DNA of 64,000 nt from positions 60,793 to 124,792 of the forward strand of contig JARKOY010000175.1 of the NCBI GenBank assembly GCA_029975555.1. Reading direction: 5' to 3'. Source of the stretch: Spirochaetia bacterium. GTDB lineage: Bacteria; Spirochaetota; Spirochaetia; Treponematales; Rectinemataceae. The notes under the pieces are model-generated. The model ran no database searches. It saw nothing but the letters and a program-made list of their open reading frames with translations, and was not told the DNA's origin. Both the position numbers and the translations under genes were made by a program. Of the stretch, positions 21,436-30,546 are shown piece by piece. How positions within the stretch are numbered: position 1 is the first letter of the stretch; each line of letters begins with the position of its first letter.

Positions 21436-21567
21436 GTCAAAACAGCTAGCGGTCGCGCCACCTGCACCGCAAGCGTTTTTTGAAGCAAAGGGCTCTTCCG
21501 ACACAGAGTTCCAGAATCGTCATAAAACTGCAGCTGGTCGAATGCCACGCGCGACGCCTCGTTACTA

Positions 21568-21596
21568 TTGACAGAAACAAAATTGCTGGCTACACT
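21568..21596 (+). promoter_or_regulatory. Sigma-70 promoter of the trp operon
   Basis: TTGACA, 17-base spacer, TACACT. It lies about 70 bases upstream of the trpE start and is the only good promoter after the porin terminator. Confidence 0.75.
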
Positions 21597-21630
21597 GCGA
21601 ACACCGATTGTTTCTTTATATAGAATCAGT

Positions 21631-21654
21631 CTAGCCCTTTATGCACGGGTCTAG
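21631..21654 (+). promoter_or_regulatory. Inverted repeat in the trp leader
   Basis: CTAGCCC and GGGTCTAG pair (one bulged base) around a nine-base loop, between promoter and ribosome site. It could be an operator or a small leader hairpin. I see no Trp-rich leader peptide, so classical attenuation is not supported. Confidence 0.35.
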
Positions 21655-21673
21655 ATACCACCAAGGAGTCAGC

Positions 21674-23128
21674 ATGGGAATGAATGGGAATAGCGTCAGT
21701 ATTCTTTCGATTCCAGGAGAACGTTTTACCCCCTTTTCGCTTGCAAAAAAATTGGGTGCGCTCGCGGTCCTCGAGTCAGCCTCTTTTAAAAAGGGCAAGG
21801 AGCGATATTCGATTCTCCTTCTGGATGAGGCCTTCCGGATCATTCAAGAGGCGGATCAGGTGGTGATCGAGGTTGACGGAAGACGCAGCCCGTGGGTTTG
21901 GGCCGAGCAGGACGTCCGCACCCCCTCCAGCAAACCCCGAGATATTCTGGATGCGCTCTCCGAGGTTGCACAACAAAACAGCGCTGCAGTTCCCCACCTG
22001 CCGGTACCCGGGGCGGGAATTGGGTTTTTAGGCTACGAATTCGTGCGGCGATGCGATACGGTGCAGCTCACCCTCGGTGAGGATTCTCTTGGGATTCCCG
22101 AAGCAGAATTCATCGTAGGGCACCTCTACATCATTTTCGATCACTACACCGACATGCTTCACCTGGTGGGCCTCAACTATGCGCAGCACCGCATCGACCT
22201 AGAGAAGGCCCTCGCTCAGGTGCGCGCGCGCCTTGACGACCTGGACTTCACCTACCTTGCCCCACCGGACGCTGCGGTGTCTTTGGAAATCATGAGCGAT
22301 GAGGAGGCGGATAAAACTATCTTTTGCAGGGGGGTAGAAAACCTTCAGCGCCACATCGTGGCGGGAGATATCATTCAGGCGGTCCTGTCCAGGCGCCTCA
22401 TCTGTCGCTCCGATCTGAACGCCCTGGAAGGGTACCGACGCCTACGCTCTACAAGTCCTTCTCCATACATGTTTTACCTCAATTTTGGTCCCTATGCCCT
22501 CGTGGGCGCTTCTCCGGAAAGCCTGGTGCGCCTGCGGGATGGGGTAGCATCTATCCGGCCCATCGCAGGGACCAGGCGACGCGGTGCAACGCCGGATGAA
22601 GATGCGATCCTGGAGACGGAACTCTTAAAAGATCCAAAGGAGCGGGCAGAACATCTTATGCTCGTGGACTTGGCCCGAAACGATCTAGGACGAGTCTGCC
22701 TTCCGGGTTCGGTGATCGTTACTCGAAACATGGAAGTTGAACGCTTCAGCCACGTGATGCACATCGTTTCAGAGGTGGAAGGTACGCCGAACCCCACAAT
22801 TTCTCCCGCGCAGGTGCTCCGCTCGGCCTTTCCGGCGGGGACCGTCTCTGGGGCACCGAAGCTCAGGGCCATCGAGCTGGTATCCCAAGAAGAACGATAC
22901 CGGCGGAGTTTCTATGCCGGTGCGGTGGGATACTTCGACGTCCACGGAGGCTTCGACACCTGCATCACCATCCGCTCCGCCCTGGTAAAAGACGGTTCCT
23001 GGCACCTGCAGGCAGGGGCCGGCATCGTCCATGCATCCAAGCCCGAACGGGAGTGGGAAGAAACCAACGAAAAACTGGCGGCCCTCAGGGCAGCCTTGGG
23101 CACGGCTCCCCAAGGAGGTACACGATGA
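21674..23128 (+). CDS. trpE: Anthranilate synthase component I
   Basis: 484 aa from the ATG at 21674, which follows AAGGAG by five bases; the upstream in-frame ATG at 21641 lies in the leader repeat. The C-terminal chorismate-binding domain is complete: GDIIQAVLSRR, PSPYMFYLNFGPYALVGASPESLVR, RPIAGTRRRG, FPAGTVSGAPKLRA and GAGIVHASKPEREWEE. It makes anthranilate from chorismate with ammonia delivered by the TrpG domain of the next gene, whose ATG overlaps its stop (ATGA). First gene of a complete trp operon. Confidence 0.95.
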   Translation: MGMNGNSVSILSIPGERFTPFSLAKKLGALAVLESASFKKGKERYSILLLDEAFRIIQEADQVVIEVDGRRSPWVWAEQDVRTPSSKPRDILDALSEVAQQNSAAVPHLPVPGAGIGFLGYEFVRRCDTVQLTLGEDSLGIPEAEFIVGHLYIIFDHYTDMLHLVGLNYAQHRIDLEKALAQVRARLDDLDFTYLAPPDAAVSLEIMSDEEADKTIFCRGVENLQRHIVAGDIIQAVLSRRLICRSDLNALEGYRRLRSTSPSPYMFYLNFGPYALVGASPESLVRLRDGVASIRPIAGTRRRGATPDEDAILETELLKDPKERAEHLMLVDLARNDLGRVCLPGSVIVTRNMEVERFSHVMHIVSEVEGTPNPTISPAQVLRSAFPAGTVSGAPKLRAIELVSQEERYRRSFYAGAVGYFDVHGGFDTCITIRSALVKDGSWHLQAGAGIVHASKPEREWEETNEKLAALRAALGTAPQGGTR

Positions 23129-24768
23129 TTTTGATCCTCGACAACTACGATTCCTTTACCTACAACGTATTTCAAATGGTGAGCCGCCTCGCAGGCGAAG
23201 ATGTCCAGGTGGTTCGCAACGATGCAATGTCGCTGATGGAGATAGAAAAGCTTTCTCCCAGCCGGATCATCCTCTCCCCGGGCCCAGGACGCCCCGAGGA
23301 TGCGGGGATCACCGTAGAGCTCATACGGCACTTTAAGGGGAAAATTCCTCTCTTAGGCATTTGCCTCGGGCACCAGGCCATAGGCTACGCCTTCGGCGCA
23401 TCCATTGTGCAGGCAAGGCGGATATGCCACGGAGAAGTCCAAGAAATTGCGCTGGACGGCCGGGGCCTGTTCCGGACTATCGGACAAAAAGGGACCTTTA
23501 CTCGCTACCACAGCCTCGTCATCGACGAAAAGAGCCTCCCCGCGGAACTGGAAATAACCGCCCGCAGTAGCGACGGCGACATCATGGGAGTCCGCCACCG
23601 GAAATTCCTCATCGAAGGAATTCAGTTCCACCCCGAATCGGTGGCCAGCAGTGAAGGAGAAGCCATCATAAAGGCCTTCCTCCACTACCGCCGGGACCCT
23701 TTCCCATTCAAAGTCAGCTTCGAAAAAGTAATCCACGGCCTCCACCTTACACAAACAGAAGCAGAAGCGTTTATGGAAGAGCTCACCGATGGCAACATGG
23801 ATACAGCCCAGGTGGCGGCGTTTCTTACCGCACTGGCCATCAAGAAACCCACCGCGGAAGAAATTGCCGGCTGCGCCGCGATCTTACAGCGGAAAAAGAC
23901 TGTCCTTCCGCTCAGGGCTGACCTGGTAGTCACCGACACCTGCGGTACCGGCGGCGACGGTCAGGGGTCCTTTAACATCAGCTCCATGGCTGCGTTGGTG
24001 GCTGCCGCATGCGGCCTTCCCATCGCAAAACATGGAAACCGAGCCGTATCCAGCAAGGCAGGGAGTGCGGACTTCTACGAAGCGCTCGGCATTCCCATCA
24101 ACCTCAGCCCTGCACAGGCAGCCCAGATGCTCGAGGCTACCGGTTTTGTATTTCTTTTTGCGCCCCTCTACCATGGGGCCATGAAACACGCAGCCCCAGC
24201 CCGCAAGGCCTTGGGAATTAAAACCATCATGAACCTCGTAGGTCCACTTTCCAACCCAGCGCATGCAGCGTACCAGGTGATTGGTGTGTACGATAAGGAA
24301 TTGCTCGAAGTGGTAGCCCGTGCAGCCCATCTTTTGGGAGTTCAGCGGGTACTCACGGTCCACAGCCAGGATGGCTTCGACGAAATTTCTCCCGCAGCAC
24401 CCACCGATATGGTAGAAATCGATGCGTCGGGGCAAATTCGGCACGTTACCTTCGACCCCGTCCGAGAAGGTTTCAGGCTCTCGCGTCGAGAAGAACTCGT
24501 GGGCGGCAGCGCTTCGGAAAATGCGTGCCTCGCCTGGGAGATTTTGAGAGGCGCAGGGCGTCCTGCCCTGAGGACGGCCATCGCCTACAATGCGGGCGCA
24601 GCCCTCTATGTGGCTGGCCGAGCATCCTCCCTGCGCGAGGGGGCAAGAATGGCTGCCGACAGCCTTGCCACCGGCAAGGTGACCGCAAAGATAAAAGAGA
24701 TTATTGACTATGGCCAGGATATGCTGCAGGGTCTGTCCCCCGCAAAAGAAGGAGCAGCGCATGGATGA
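23125..24768 (+). CDS. trpGD: Anthranilate synthase glutamine amidotransferase fused to anthranilate phosphoribosyltransferase
   Basis: 547 aa. Residues 1-190 are TrpG: nucleophile Cys80 in GICLGHQ, and His-x-Glu in FHPESVAS. Residues about 205-545 are TrpD: DTCGTGGDGQGSFNISSMAA binds phosphoribosyl pyrophosphate, with KHGNRAVSSKAGSADFYEALG and NPAHAAYQVIGVYD following. The fusion supplies ammonia to TrpE and then adds the phosphoribosyl group to anthranilate. AAGGAGG precedes the ATG. Both ends overlap neighbours (4 bases with trpE, 8 with trpCF), so the operon is tightly coupled. Confidence 0.95.
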   Translation: MILILDNYDSFTYNVFQMVSRLAGEDVQVVRNDAMSLMEIEKLSPSRIILSPGPGRPEDAGITVELIRHFKGKIPLLGICLGHQAIGYAFGASIVQARRICHGEVQEIALDGRGLFRTIGQKGTFTRYHSLVIDEKSLPAELEITARSSDGDIMGVRHRKFLIEGIQFHPESVASSEGEAIIKAFLHYRRDPFPFKVSFEKVIHGLHLTQTEAEAFMEELTDGNMDTAQVAAFLTALAIKKPTAEEIAGCAAILQRKKTVLPLRADLVVTDTCGTGGDGQGSFNISSMAALVAAACGLPIAKHGNRAVSSKAGSADFYEALGIPINLSPAQAAQMLEATGFVFLFAPLYHGAMKHAAPARKALGIKTIMNLVGPLSNPAHAAYQVIGVYDKELLEVVARAAHLLGVQRVLTVHSQDGFDEISPAAPTDMVEIDASGQIRHVTFDPVREGFRLSRREELVGGSASENACLAWEILRGAGRPALRTAIAYNAGAALYVAGRASSLREGARMAADSLATGKVTAKIKEIIDYGQDMLQGLSPAKEGAAHG

Positions 24769-26368
24769 TATTCTGCACACCATCGTCCAGCGACGCTGGC
24801 AGGATCTTGCACAGAAGGGGGCCACGCTCGGGCATCCGATCCCGGAACGACGTGAGCGGCCCCTCAATCCCTTTTTGCCCACAGGAGGCGTTATCCTTGA
24901 AATAAAACGAGCCTCTCCATCCCGAGGGAGAATCGCACCGGCGTTGGATGCGGTGGAAACAGCGAGGCGGTACATCGAGGCCGGAGCTGGCGCCATTTCC
25001 ATCCTTACCGAGGAGCACGCCTTTATGGGGAGCCTAGAGGACCTTCTCGCGGTGGGCCGGGCCTTCCCCACCCAAGCGCTCGTAAGAAAAGATTTTCTTC
25101 TTACCGACGATGACATCGATGTTTCCTATAGGGCAGGAGCAGATGCAGTGCTGCTCATTGCCCGAATTCTGGATAAGGACACGCTGTTCGCGCTCGCCCG
25201 GCGGGCCGCAGCGCGGGGCATGGCGCCCCTCATCGAGGTGCGCGAAGAGAAGGATGTAGAACACCTCAGGGAGCTGGCGAGGGAGATACCCTGCCTGGCG
25301 GGGGTAAACAGCCGTGATCTGGTATCCTTCACCATCGACCATCTGGTGCCGGCTCGGTGGATTACCGAGCTCCCCGTGGGGGCCGTGTATGAATCGGGGA
25401 TTCACACCGCACATCAGGCCCGGTATGCGGCTCAGCTCGGATATCGAAGCATCCTCGTCGGAGAAGAAGCGGTGCGGAACCCGGAGGCCCTCACGGAGCT
25501 TGTTCGGACATTTATGGAGAGTCTCTCCTCGCGCGTGACACTCTTCACTCCACAACGCTCTCTCCTTCCGCCAGAAGGAGCGTTGTGGCGTCGCCTGGCG
25601 CAGCGGCGCTCGTACCGGCATCAGGGAATTCCTAGATACGATGAAAGGGCGGGGTATCCGACGGGAACTTCTGAATCTTCGACAGTACAAAAAAACCAAG
25701 CCTCTCCCTGGCGCCTCGGCTCCCCTCCCCTGGTAAAGATCTGTGGTCTTACCCGGCTCGAAGATGCGCAGTTGGCGATAGAGCTGGGGGCAGATCTTTT
25801 GGGCTTTATCTTTGCCCCCAGCATACGCGCCGCAAACGCAAGCCTGGTGCGCCAGCTCAGGCAAGCCCTCGGAAGGACAGATTCTTCTATACCTCCACCA
25901 CTTTTCATCGGAGTAGTGACCAACGCCGAGAGCGATCTTGCCCGGGAGGCGTTTAGCCTCGCGCGAGAAGGGGTACTGGACGGCATTCAATACCACGGGT
26001 CCTTAGACTGTTCTTCTCTAGAGAAACTTCCAAAAGATATCGGCCGCTACCTCGTGGTTCCCCTCGGAAACGAAGCGGATTTGGACGCCTATAGGTTCCT
26101 TAAGGAACAGGGAGAAATCCGTATCCTGGTGGATGCCCGCGTGAAAGATCGAAGTGGCGGAACCGGCACTGTCATTCAAGAAAAACTCCTTGAGGCGCTC
26201 CCTGCCGACACCCCCCTGTGGATTGCAGGAGGTCTTTCGGCCGACAATGTGGGTGCCATGCTCAGGCGGTTTCCGGTGGAATTGATCGATGCATCGAGCA
26301 AGCTCGAGTCCGAACCAGGAATAAAAGACCCCCAAAAAATGCGGGCCTTTTTCAATGCGATCGCATGA
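24761..26368 (+). CDS. trpCF: Indole-3-glycerol-phosphate synthase fused to phosphoribosylanthranilate isomerase
   Basis: 535 aa. Residues about 1-255 are TrpC (ILEIKRASPSRGRI, VRKDFLL, GVNSRDL, YESGI, LVGEEAVR). Residues about 320-535 are TrpF (VKICGLTRLEDAQLAIELGADLLGFIF, ILVDARV, WIAGGLSADNV). The isomerase and ring-closing steps of tryptophan synthesis are thus on one chain. The linker of about 65 residues is long, basic and unlike either domain, and its DNA holds a strong inverted repeat (25550-25588). AAGGAG precedes the ATG, which overlaps trpGD. Confidence 0.94.
   Translation: MDDILHTIVQRRWQDLAQKGATLGHPIPERRERPLNPFLPTGGVILEIKRASPSRGRIAPALDAVETARRYIEAGAGAISILTEEHAFMGSLEDLLAVGRAFPTQALVRKDFLLTDDDIDVSYRAGADAVLLIARILDKDTLFALARRAAARGMAPLIEVREEKDVEHLRELAREIPCLAGVNSRDLVSFTIDHLVPARWITELPVGAVYESGIHTAHQARYAAQLGYRSILVGEEAVRNPEALTELVRTFMESLSSRVTLFTPQRSLLPPEGALWRRLAQRRSYRHQGIPRYDERAGYPTGTSESSTVQKNQASPWRLGSPPLVKICGLTRLEDAQLAIELGADLLGFIFAPSIRAANASLVRQLRQALGRTDSSIPPPLFIGVVTNAESDLAREAFSLAREGVLDGIQYHGSLDCSSLEKLPKDIGRYLVVPLGNEADLDAYRFLKEQGEIRILVDARVKDRSGGTGTVIQEKLLEALPADTPLWIAGGLSADNVGAMLRRFPVELIDASSKLESEPGIKDPQKMRAFFNAIA
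25550..25588. repeat. Inverted repeat in the trpCF interdomain linker
   Basis: CCACAACGCTC plus CTTC pair with GAAGGAGCGTTGTGG (15 pairs, four-base bulge TCTC, loop CGCCA). It is inside coding sequence, exactly where the TrpC barrel ends. Confidence 0.75.
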
Positions 26369-26378
26369 GGAGTATCAC

Positions 26379-27656
26379 ATGAGCGACAAGGGTTACTTTG
26401 GCCCCTACGGAGGACGCTATGTCCCAGAGGTCCTCCGCAGGGCTGTCGAAGAGATAGAAGCGGCCTTCGAAGAAGCACAGCAAGATTCCTCCTTTCAAAA
26501 AGAACTGATGCGACTGCAGAAAGAATTCATCGGTCGGCCAACACCCCTTTTGTATGCGGAGAACTCGAGTCGGTTCCTGAAAGGAGCGGACATTTACATT
26601 AAAATGGAAGGACTCGCCCACACGGGGGCCCACAAGATCAACAACGCCATGGGACAGGCTCTCCTTGCCAAACGCATGGGAAAAACCCGAGTCATCGCAG
26701 AAACCGGCGCGGGCCAGCATGGGCTGGCCACGGCGGCGGCATGCGCCAAACTCGGCTTAGACTGCACGATCTACATGGGAGCGGTGGATGTGGATCGGCA
26801 ACAGCCCAATGTGGCCACCATGGAGCTCTTTGGCGCCCACGTGGTACCGGTGCACACAGGAAGCCGCACCTTAAAGGATGCGATCAACGAGGCTTTCAGA
26901 GATTGGGCGGCTTCCTTTGTCGACACCTTTTATATCATCGGCTCGGCCCTGGGCCCGAGCCCTTACCCCGACATGGTCCGAACCTTTCAATCGGTGATCG
27001 GCTTCGAAGTGCGCGCCCAGCTGGCGGAGCGCCAGCTTACGCCCGACGCGCTGGTGGCCTGTGTGGGCGGCGGCTCCAACGCCATCGGCTTTTTTGCGCC
27101 CTACCTGGACACTGAAATTCCCCGGCTCATCGGGGTGGAAGCTGGCGGCAGGGGCCCCGCGCCGGGCGATCACGCTGCCCGCATGACTGGCGATGGGGCG
27201 CGCACAGGGATTGTCCATGGATACAAGAGCCGCTTTCTTCTCACCGAAGACGGGCAAGTGGCCCCGACGCACTCCATCTCGGCGGGCCTGGATTACCCCG
27301 GCATCGGACCCCAACTGGCAGCCCTCGGCCGCAGCGGCCGCATCGAGTTCCGTCGGGCAGGCGACCAGGAAGCCCTAGAGGCGCTCCAGTTCTTTGCCCG
27401 CCACGAGGGGGTTGTTTTTGCCTTGGAAAGCGCCCATGCGGGGGCGGCGGCCATTGCCCTGGCCCGGAGCTTGCCCCGTGGGAAGGTCGTGGTGGTGAAC
27501 ATGTCCGGCCGGGGCGACAAGGACCTCTTTATTACGGCGCCCTACTTCAGGCCCACCGAATGGGCCGCCTTCTTGCGGCGGGAACTGGAAGCCCTCCAAA
27601 ATAAAGAAGCTCTTCGTCGGCAGGCCCCCGCGGGCCCGGAGGTCCACTATGGATGA
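26379..27656 (+). CDS. trpB: Tryptophan synthase beta chain
   Basis: 425 aa from the ATG of MSDKGYFGPYGGRYVPEVL, which follows GAGGAG; upstream frame codons belong to the trpCF end. The PLP lysine is Lys86 in GAHKINN, and GGGSNAIG binds the cofactor phosphate. The active-site glutamate is in the AETGAGQHG segment. Belongs to the TrpB1 type that partners TrpA, encoded next with an 8-base overlap. The enzyme joins indole and serine to make tryptophan. The C-terminus (after NMSGRGDKD) extends about 40 residues, slightly longer than usual. Confidence 0.96.
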   Translation: MSDKGYFGPYGGRYVPEVLRRAVEEIEAAFEEAQQDSSFQKELMRLQKEFIGRPTPLLYAENSSRFLKGADIYIKMEGLAHTGAHKINNAMGQALLAKRMGKTRVIAETGAGQHGLATAAACAKLGLDCTIYMGAVDVDRQQPNVATMELFGAHVVPVHTGSRTLKDAINEAFRDWAASFVDTFYIIGSALGPSPYPDMVRTFQSVIGFEVRAQLAERQLTPDALVACVGGGSNAIGFFAPYLDTEIPRLIGVEAGGRGPAPGDHAARMTGDGARTGIVHGYKSRFLLTEDGQVAPTHSISAGLDYPGIGPQLAALGRSGRIEFRRAGDQEALEALQFFARHEGVVFALESAHAGAAAIALARSLPRGKVVVVNMSGRGDKDLFITAPYFRPTEWAAFLRRELEALQNKEALRRQAPAGPEVHYG

Positions 27657-28434
27657 GATTCGGCTCATGGCTCATTTAGTCGCAGGATATCCCGATGTCT
27701 CGGGCTGCCTGGCCGCCGCAATAGGACTCGTCGAAGGGGGTGCCTCGTATTTAGAAGTACAAATTCCCTTCAGCGACCCCAGCGCCGACGGCCCGGCCAT
27801 TCAAAACGCCTGTGCGCAGGCCCTGGCGGAAGGCTATTCGGTGGCGCAGGCTTTGGACTTTATCGCCGAACTCCACATACGCTATCCGAATATTGCTCTC
27901 TTCGTGATGACCTATGCGAGCATCGTCGTTACCCCCGGCGTAGAGAGCTTTGTCCGAACACTGGCCCGCCGAGGCGTTTCGGGAATCATTGTGCCGGACC
28001 TGCCCTTCGACGCTGACGAGGGTCTCGACGCAGCCTGCCGGCGCGAAGGCACTATTACGGCCATCCCCGTCGCGGCCCCTTCTATGCGAGCCGAGCGGCT
28101 GGCACACATGGCCGCGCTGGGCAGGCCATACCTCTACGCAGCCCTCAGAACCGGCATCACGGGGAAAAGCACCACCATCGACGAAGAGACGCTGCGCTTC
28201 CTCGGCGCCTGTTCCGCAGGAGGCTCTCGAGTACTCGGCGGCTTCGGCATTCGCTCTCATGCGCAAGCCTTGGCGGTGAGAAGCCTCGTTCACGCGGTAG
28301 TGGTGGGTTCGGCCTTTGTCGAGGTCATCAGCCACGCGAATGAGCTGTACCACAATTCACCACGCGCGCGCGACGAAGCAATCCGAACAAACCTTGCGCA
28401 CGGCGTCCAAGAGCTCGTCTCGGGTCCCCCTTAA
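27649..28434 (+). CDS. trpA: Tryptophan synthase alpha chain
   Basis: 261 aa, a TIM barrel that splits indole-3-glycerol phosphate to indole and glyceraldehyde-3-phosphate. Catalytic Glu36 (YLEVQIPFSD) and Asp47 (SADGPAIQ) are present; GIIVPDLPFDA, GITG and GGFGI of the phosphate site follow. It lacks the first few residues of longer TrpA proteins, which is common. It overlaps trpB by 8 bases and is the last trp gene; the convergent ABC permease gene ends 10 bases further on. Confidence 0.95.
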   Translation: MDEIRLMAHLVAGYPDVSGCLAAAIGLVEGGASYLEVQIPFSDPSADGPAIQNACAQALAEGYSVAQALDFIAELHIRYPNIALFVMTYASIVVTPGVESFVRTLARRGVSGIIVPDLPFDADEGLDAACRREGTITAIPVAAPSMRAERLAHMAALGRPYLYAALRTGITGKSTTIDEETLRFLGACSAGGSRVLGGFGIRSHAQALAVRSLVHAVVVGSAFVEVISHANELYHNSPRARDEAIRTNLAHGVQELVSGPP

Positions 28435-28444
28435 TGCCGGAATC

Positions 28445-29401
28445 TTATGCCCGAATCTCCTGCCTCTGAAAAATGATGTAGGTCCCTGTAAAGAGAAGAA
28501 TTACCTCTGCGATTAAGCCTGTGAATTGCGGCCACACGAGCAGGACGCTTTGACCGAACGGCAGCGCGGTGCCGAGCATTGCACCCTCGAGCTGGCTGTA
28601 GAGGATCGGCCCCAGCGATCGCGTCGTCGGGTCGAGGAGCGCCACCATCGCTTCAGCGAAGAGCGTGTTCGGTGAAATGCGCGAAAACCACAGCTGGCTC
28701 ATGAGTTGTGCCATCTGATTCGAAGGAATCTGCCCGATCAAACCCGCCAGCATGTTCCAAAAAATTGCGAAGAGCAGCCACACCCCTAACGCGGCAAGCG
28801 CAGACGTCGCCGGTTGGCGGAACACGACAGAGAACAGCATCGCAATGGTGAGCCAGACCCCGGCATAAAAGAGCGCAGCGATGAGGAACATGAAGCTTCG
28901 TCCAATCTCTTCGGCGCTGGGCGGAACCCCAAGCACAAACAGCGCAAGCCCTATCACGAGCAACCACAGCACGACGAGGGTGAGCGCAAGCGTCAAAAAA
29001 CCTGCCAAAAACTTCCCCATAAGGAAAGCGTCCCGATAGATGGGCTGCGCCAGAACCCTGCTCAAGGTCCGCCGGTTATATTCGCTGTTGATCGCATCGA
29101 ACCCGAGCGCGATGGCCCCCAGAGGAATCAAAAAACTCAAGAAGGCGACGAACGAAGGCAAGGGGTCCTGCGAAACCGTAAATACATGTAGAAGGACAAA
29201 GGGGTCCTCTCCTACCACGCTCCGTATCTGTTGGACGGCGCTGTATATGGCACTCACTGCGGCAAGGCCTATGAGCGCGAAGAGGAGGCGTATCCTAATG
29301 CTCCCCATATGGTCCGCCATTTCCTTGACGGTGACCACCCACAGACCTTTAAACGGCGACCCTTCCCGCTGTAGTGTAATGGTTGTATCTCCATGTTTCA
29401 T
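28445..29401 (-). CDS. ABC-2 type transporter permease
   Basis: 318 aa with about seven membrane segments. After a cytoplasmic start, the first helix is RIRLLFALIGLAAVSAIYS. A long loop follows, and then GFDAINSEYNRRTLSRVLAQPIYRDAFLMGKF, the cytoplasmic coupling motif of ABC-2 permeases (NatB/YhaP-like). Its ATG overlaps the stop of the ATPase gene, so ATPase and permease form one exporter. Substrate unknown. Third gene of a NEW3-ATPase-permease operon. Confidence 0.85.
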   Translation of the reverse strand: MKHGDTTITLQREGSPFKGLWVVTVKEMADHMGSIRIRLLFALIGLAAVSAIYSAVQQIRSVVGEDPFVLLHVFTVSQDPLPSFVAFLSFLIPLGAIALGFDAINSEYNRRTLSRVLAQPIYRDAFLMGKFLAGFLTLALTLVVLWLLVIGLALFVLGVPPSAEEIGRSFMFLIAALFYAGVWLTIAMLFSVVFRQPATSALAALGVWLLFAIFWNMLAGLIGQIPSNQMAQLMSQLWFSRISPNTLFAEAMVALLDPTTRSLGPILYSQLEGAMLGTALPFGQSVLLVWPQFTGLIAEVILLFTGTYIIFQRQEIRA

Positions 29402-30546
29402 GGGCTGTCCTCCTTCTGTGGAGCGGCGCCCTTGGTTTCTTGCTCCTCGGCGGAACTCCTTTCGCCCGCGCGTACGAATTTCTGTTCCTCTGTGGAGTTC
29501 ATCGCAGCGCGCTCCGCGTCTTTCGTCCGCATGTGTTCGAAATAGCGGGCGTACACATCGTCCAGCGTCGGCTCAGAATCCGAGAGCGCAAGGAGCCTGC
29601 CCCCTCCCCTCGTCACGCCATCCGCAATGTCTGCCCGAATGTCTCGATCGGCTTCTACCGTCCATTTCCCTTCCCCTTGTTTCGAAAGCCGGAGTATCCC
29701 CGGTATCGAGGCGAGGACCCGATTCGGATCTGTCCCTGCCACCTCCAGCATAAACATGCGAGTGCTCCCCATGACTCGCCTCGTGATATCCCCGACAGTC
29801 CCTTCGAGGACTTTCTCTCCTCTGTAGAACAATAGGACTCGATCGCATACTTCTTGCACCTGGTGCAAGAGGTGCGAGGACAACAAAATGGTGATGCCCC
29901 TCTCCTTGAGCGCGCGAATAATCGCTAAAAATTCGCGGGCCGCCTCAGGGTCAAGGCCAGAAGTCGGTTCGTCGAGGATAATGATCCCAGGTTCTTTGAC
30001 GAGCACTTCCGCAAGCCCAAGGCGCTGCCGCATGCCCCTTGAAAAAGTACCTACTTTTTTATCAGCCACATTCGACAGCTCAAGGTGCGTCAACACTTCG
30101 CGTATCCGCGCCTTTCGACTTGCAGCATCGAGGCCCGCCAGCATTGCGGTGTATTCGAGATTCTCGGTGGCGGTCAAATGATCGTAGAAACCCACGGAAT
30201 CGGGCATGTACCCGACACGCCGCTTCACCGAGAGGGGGTCTCGCAAGGGGTTGTATCCAAGCACCCTCGCCCAGCCGTCCGAAGGTTCGGTCAGCCCCAT
30301 GAGCATCAGAATAGTGGTTGTCTTGCCTGAGCCATTGGGCCCCAAAAGGCCAACGACTTCGCCCTTTCGCACAGAGAGGTCCAGCTCCTTTACTGCAACC
30401 ACGTTGCCGTACGCTTTTCTGAGGCCCTTGGCCTGTATCGCACACGCGGGATCGAGCTCTTCCGGTTGGGGATCCGGCAGGCTTACCCCGCGCGTGTGCC
30501 GGACGCGAACCTTAAAAGGCCTCGGGAATGCCGCGACAGTTTTCAT
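29398..30546 (-). CDS. ABC transporter ATP-binding protein
   Basis: 382 aa. Walker A GLLGPNGSGKTTT, signature FSRGMRQRLGLAEVL, Walker B IIILDEPTSGLDPEA and the H-loop LLSSHLLHQ are all intact. An N-terminal extension of about 35 residues precedes the ABC domain, and a C-terminal DUF4162-like part follows; the last 30 residues are charged (RAAMNSTEEQKFVRAGERSS). Coupled to the permease and to the NEW3 protein gene by ATGA overlaps at both ends. Confidence 0.9.
   Translation of the reverse strand: MKTVAAFPRPFKVRVRHTRGVSLPDPQPEELDPACAIQAKGLRKAYGNVVAVKELDLSVRKGEVVGLLGPNGSGKTTTILMLMGLTEPSDGWARVLGYNPLRDPLSVKRRVGYMPDSVGFYDHLTATENLEYTAMLAGLDAASRKARIREVLTHLELSNVADKKVGTFSRGMRQRLGLAEVLVKEPGIIILDEPTSGLDPEAAREFLAIIRALKERGITILLSSHLLHQVQEVCDRVLLFYRGEKVLEGTVGDITRRVMGSTRMFMLEVAGTDPNRVLASIPGILRLSKQGEGKWTVEADRDIRADIADGVTRGGGRLLALSDSEPTLDDVYARYFEHMRTKDAERAAMNSTEEQKFVRAGERSSAEEQETKGAAPQKEDSP

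Noticed and set aside
21597..21673. Trp leader peptide and attenuator
   Set aside because: No short ORF with tandem Trp codons and no terminator/antiterminator pair; only one small inverted repeat.
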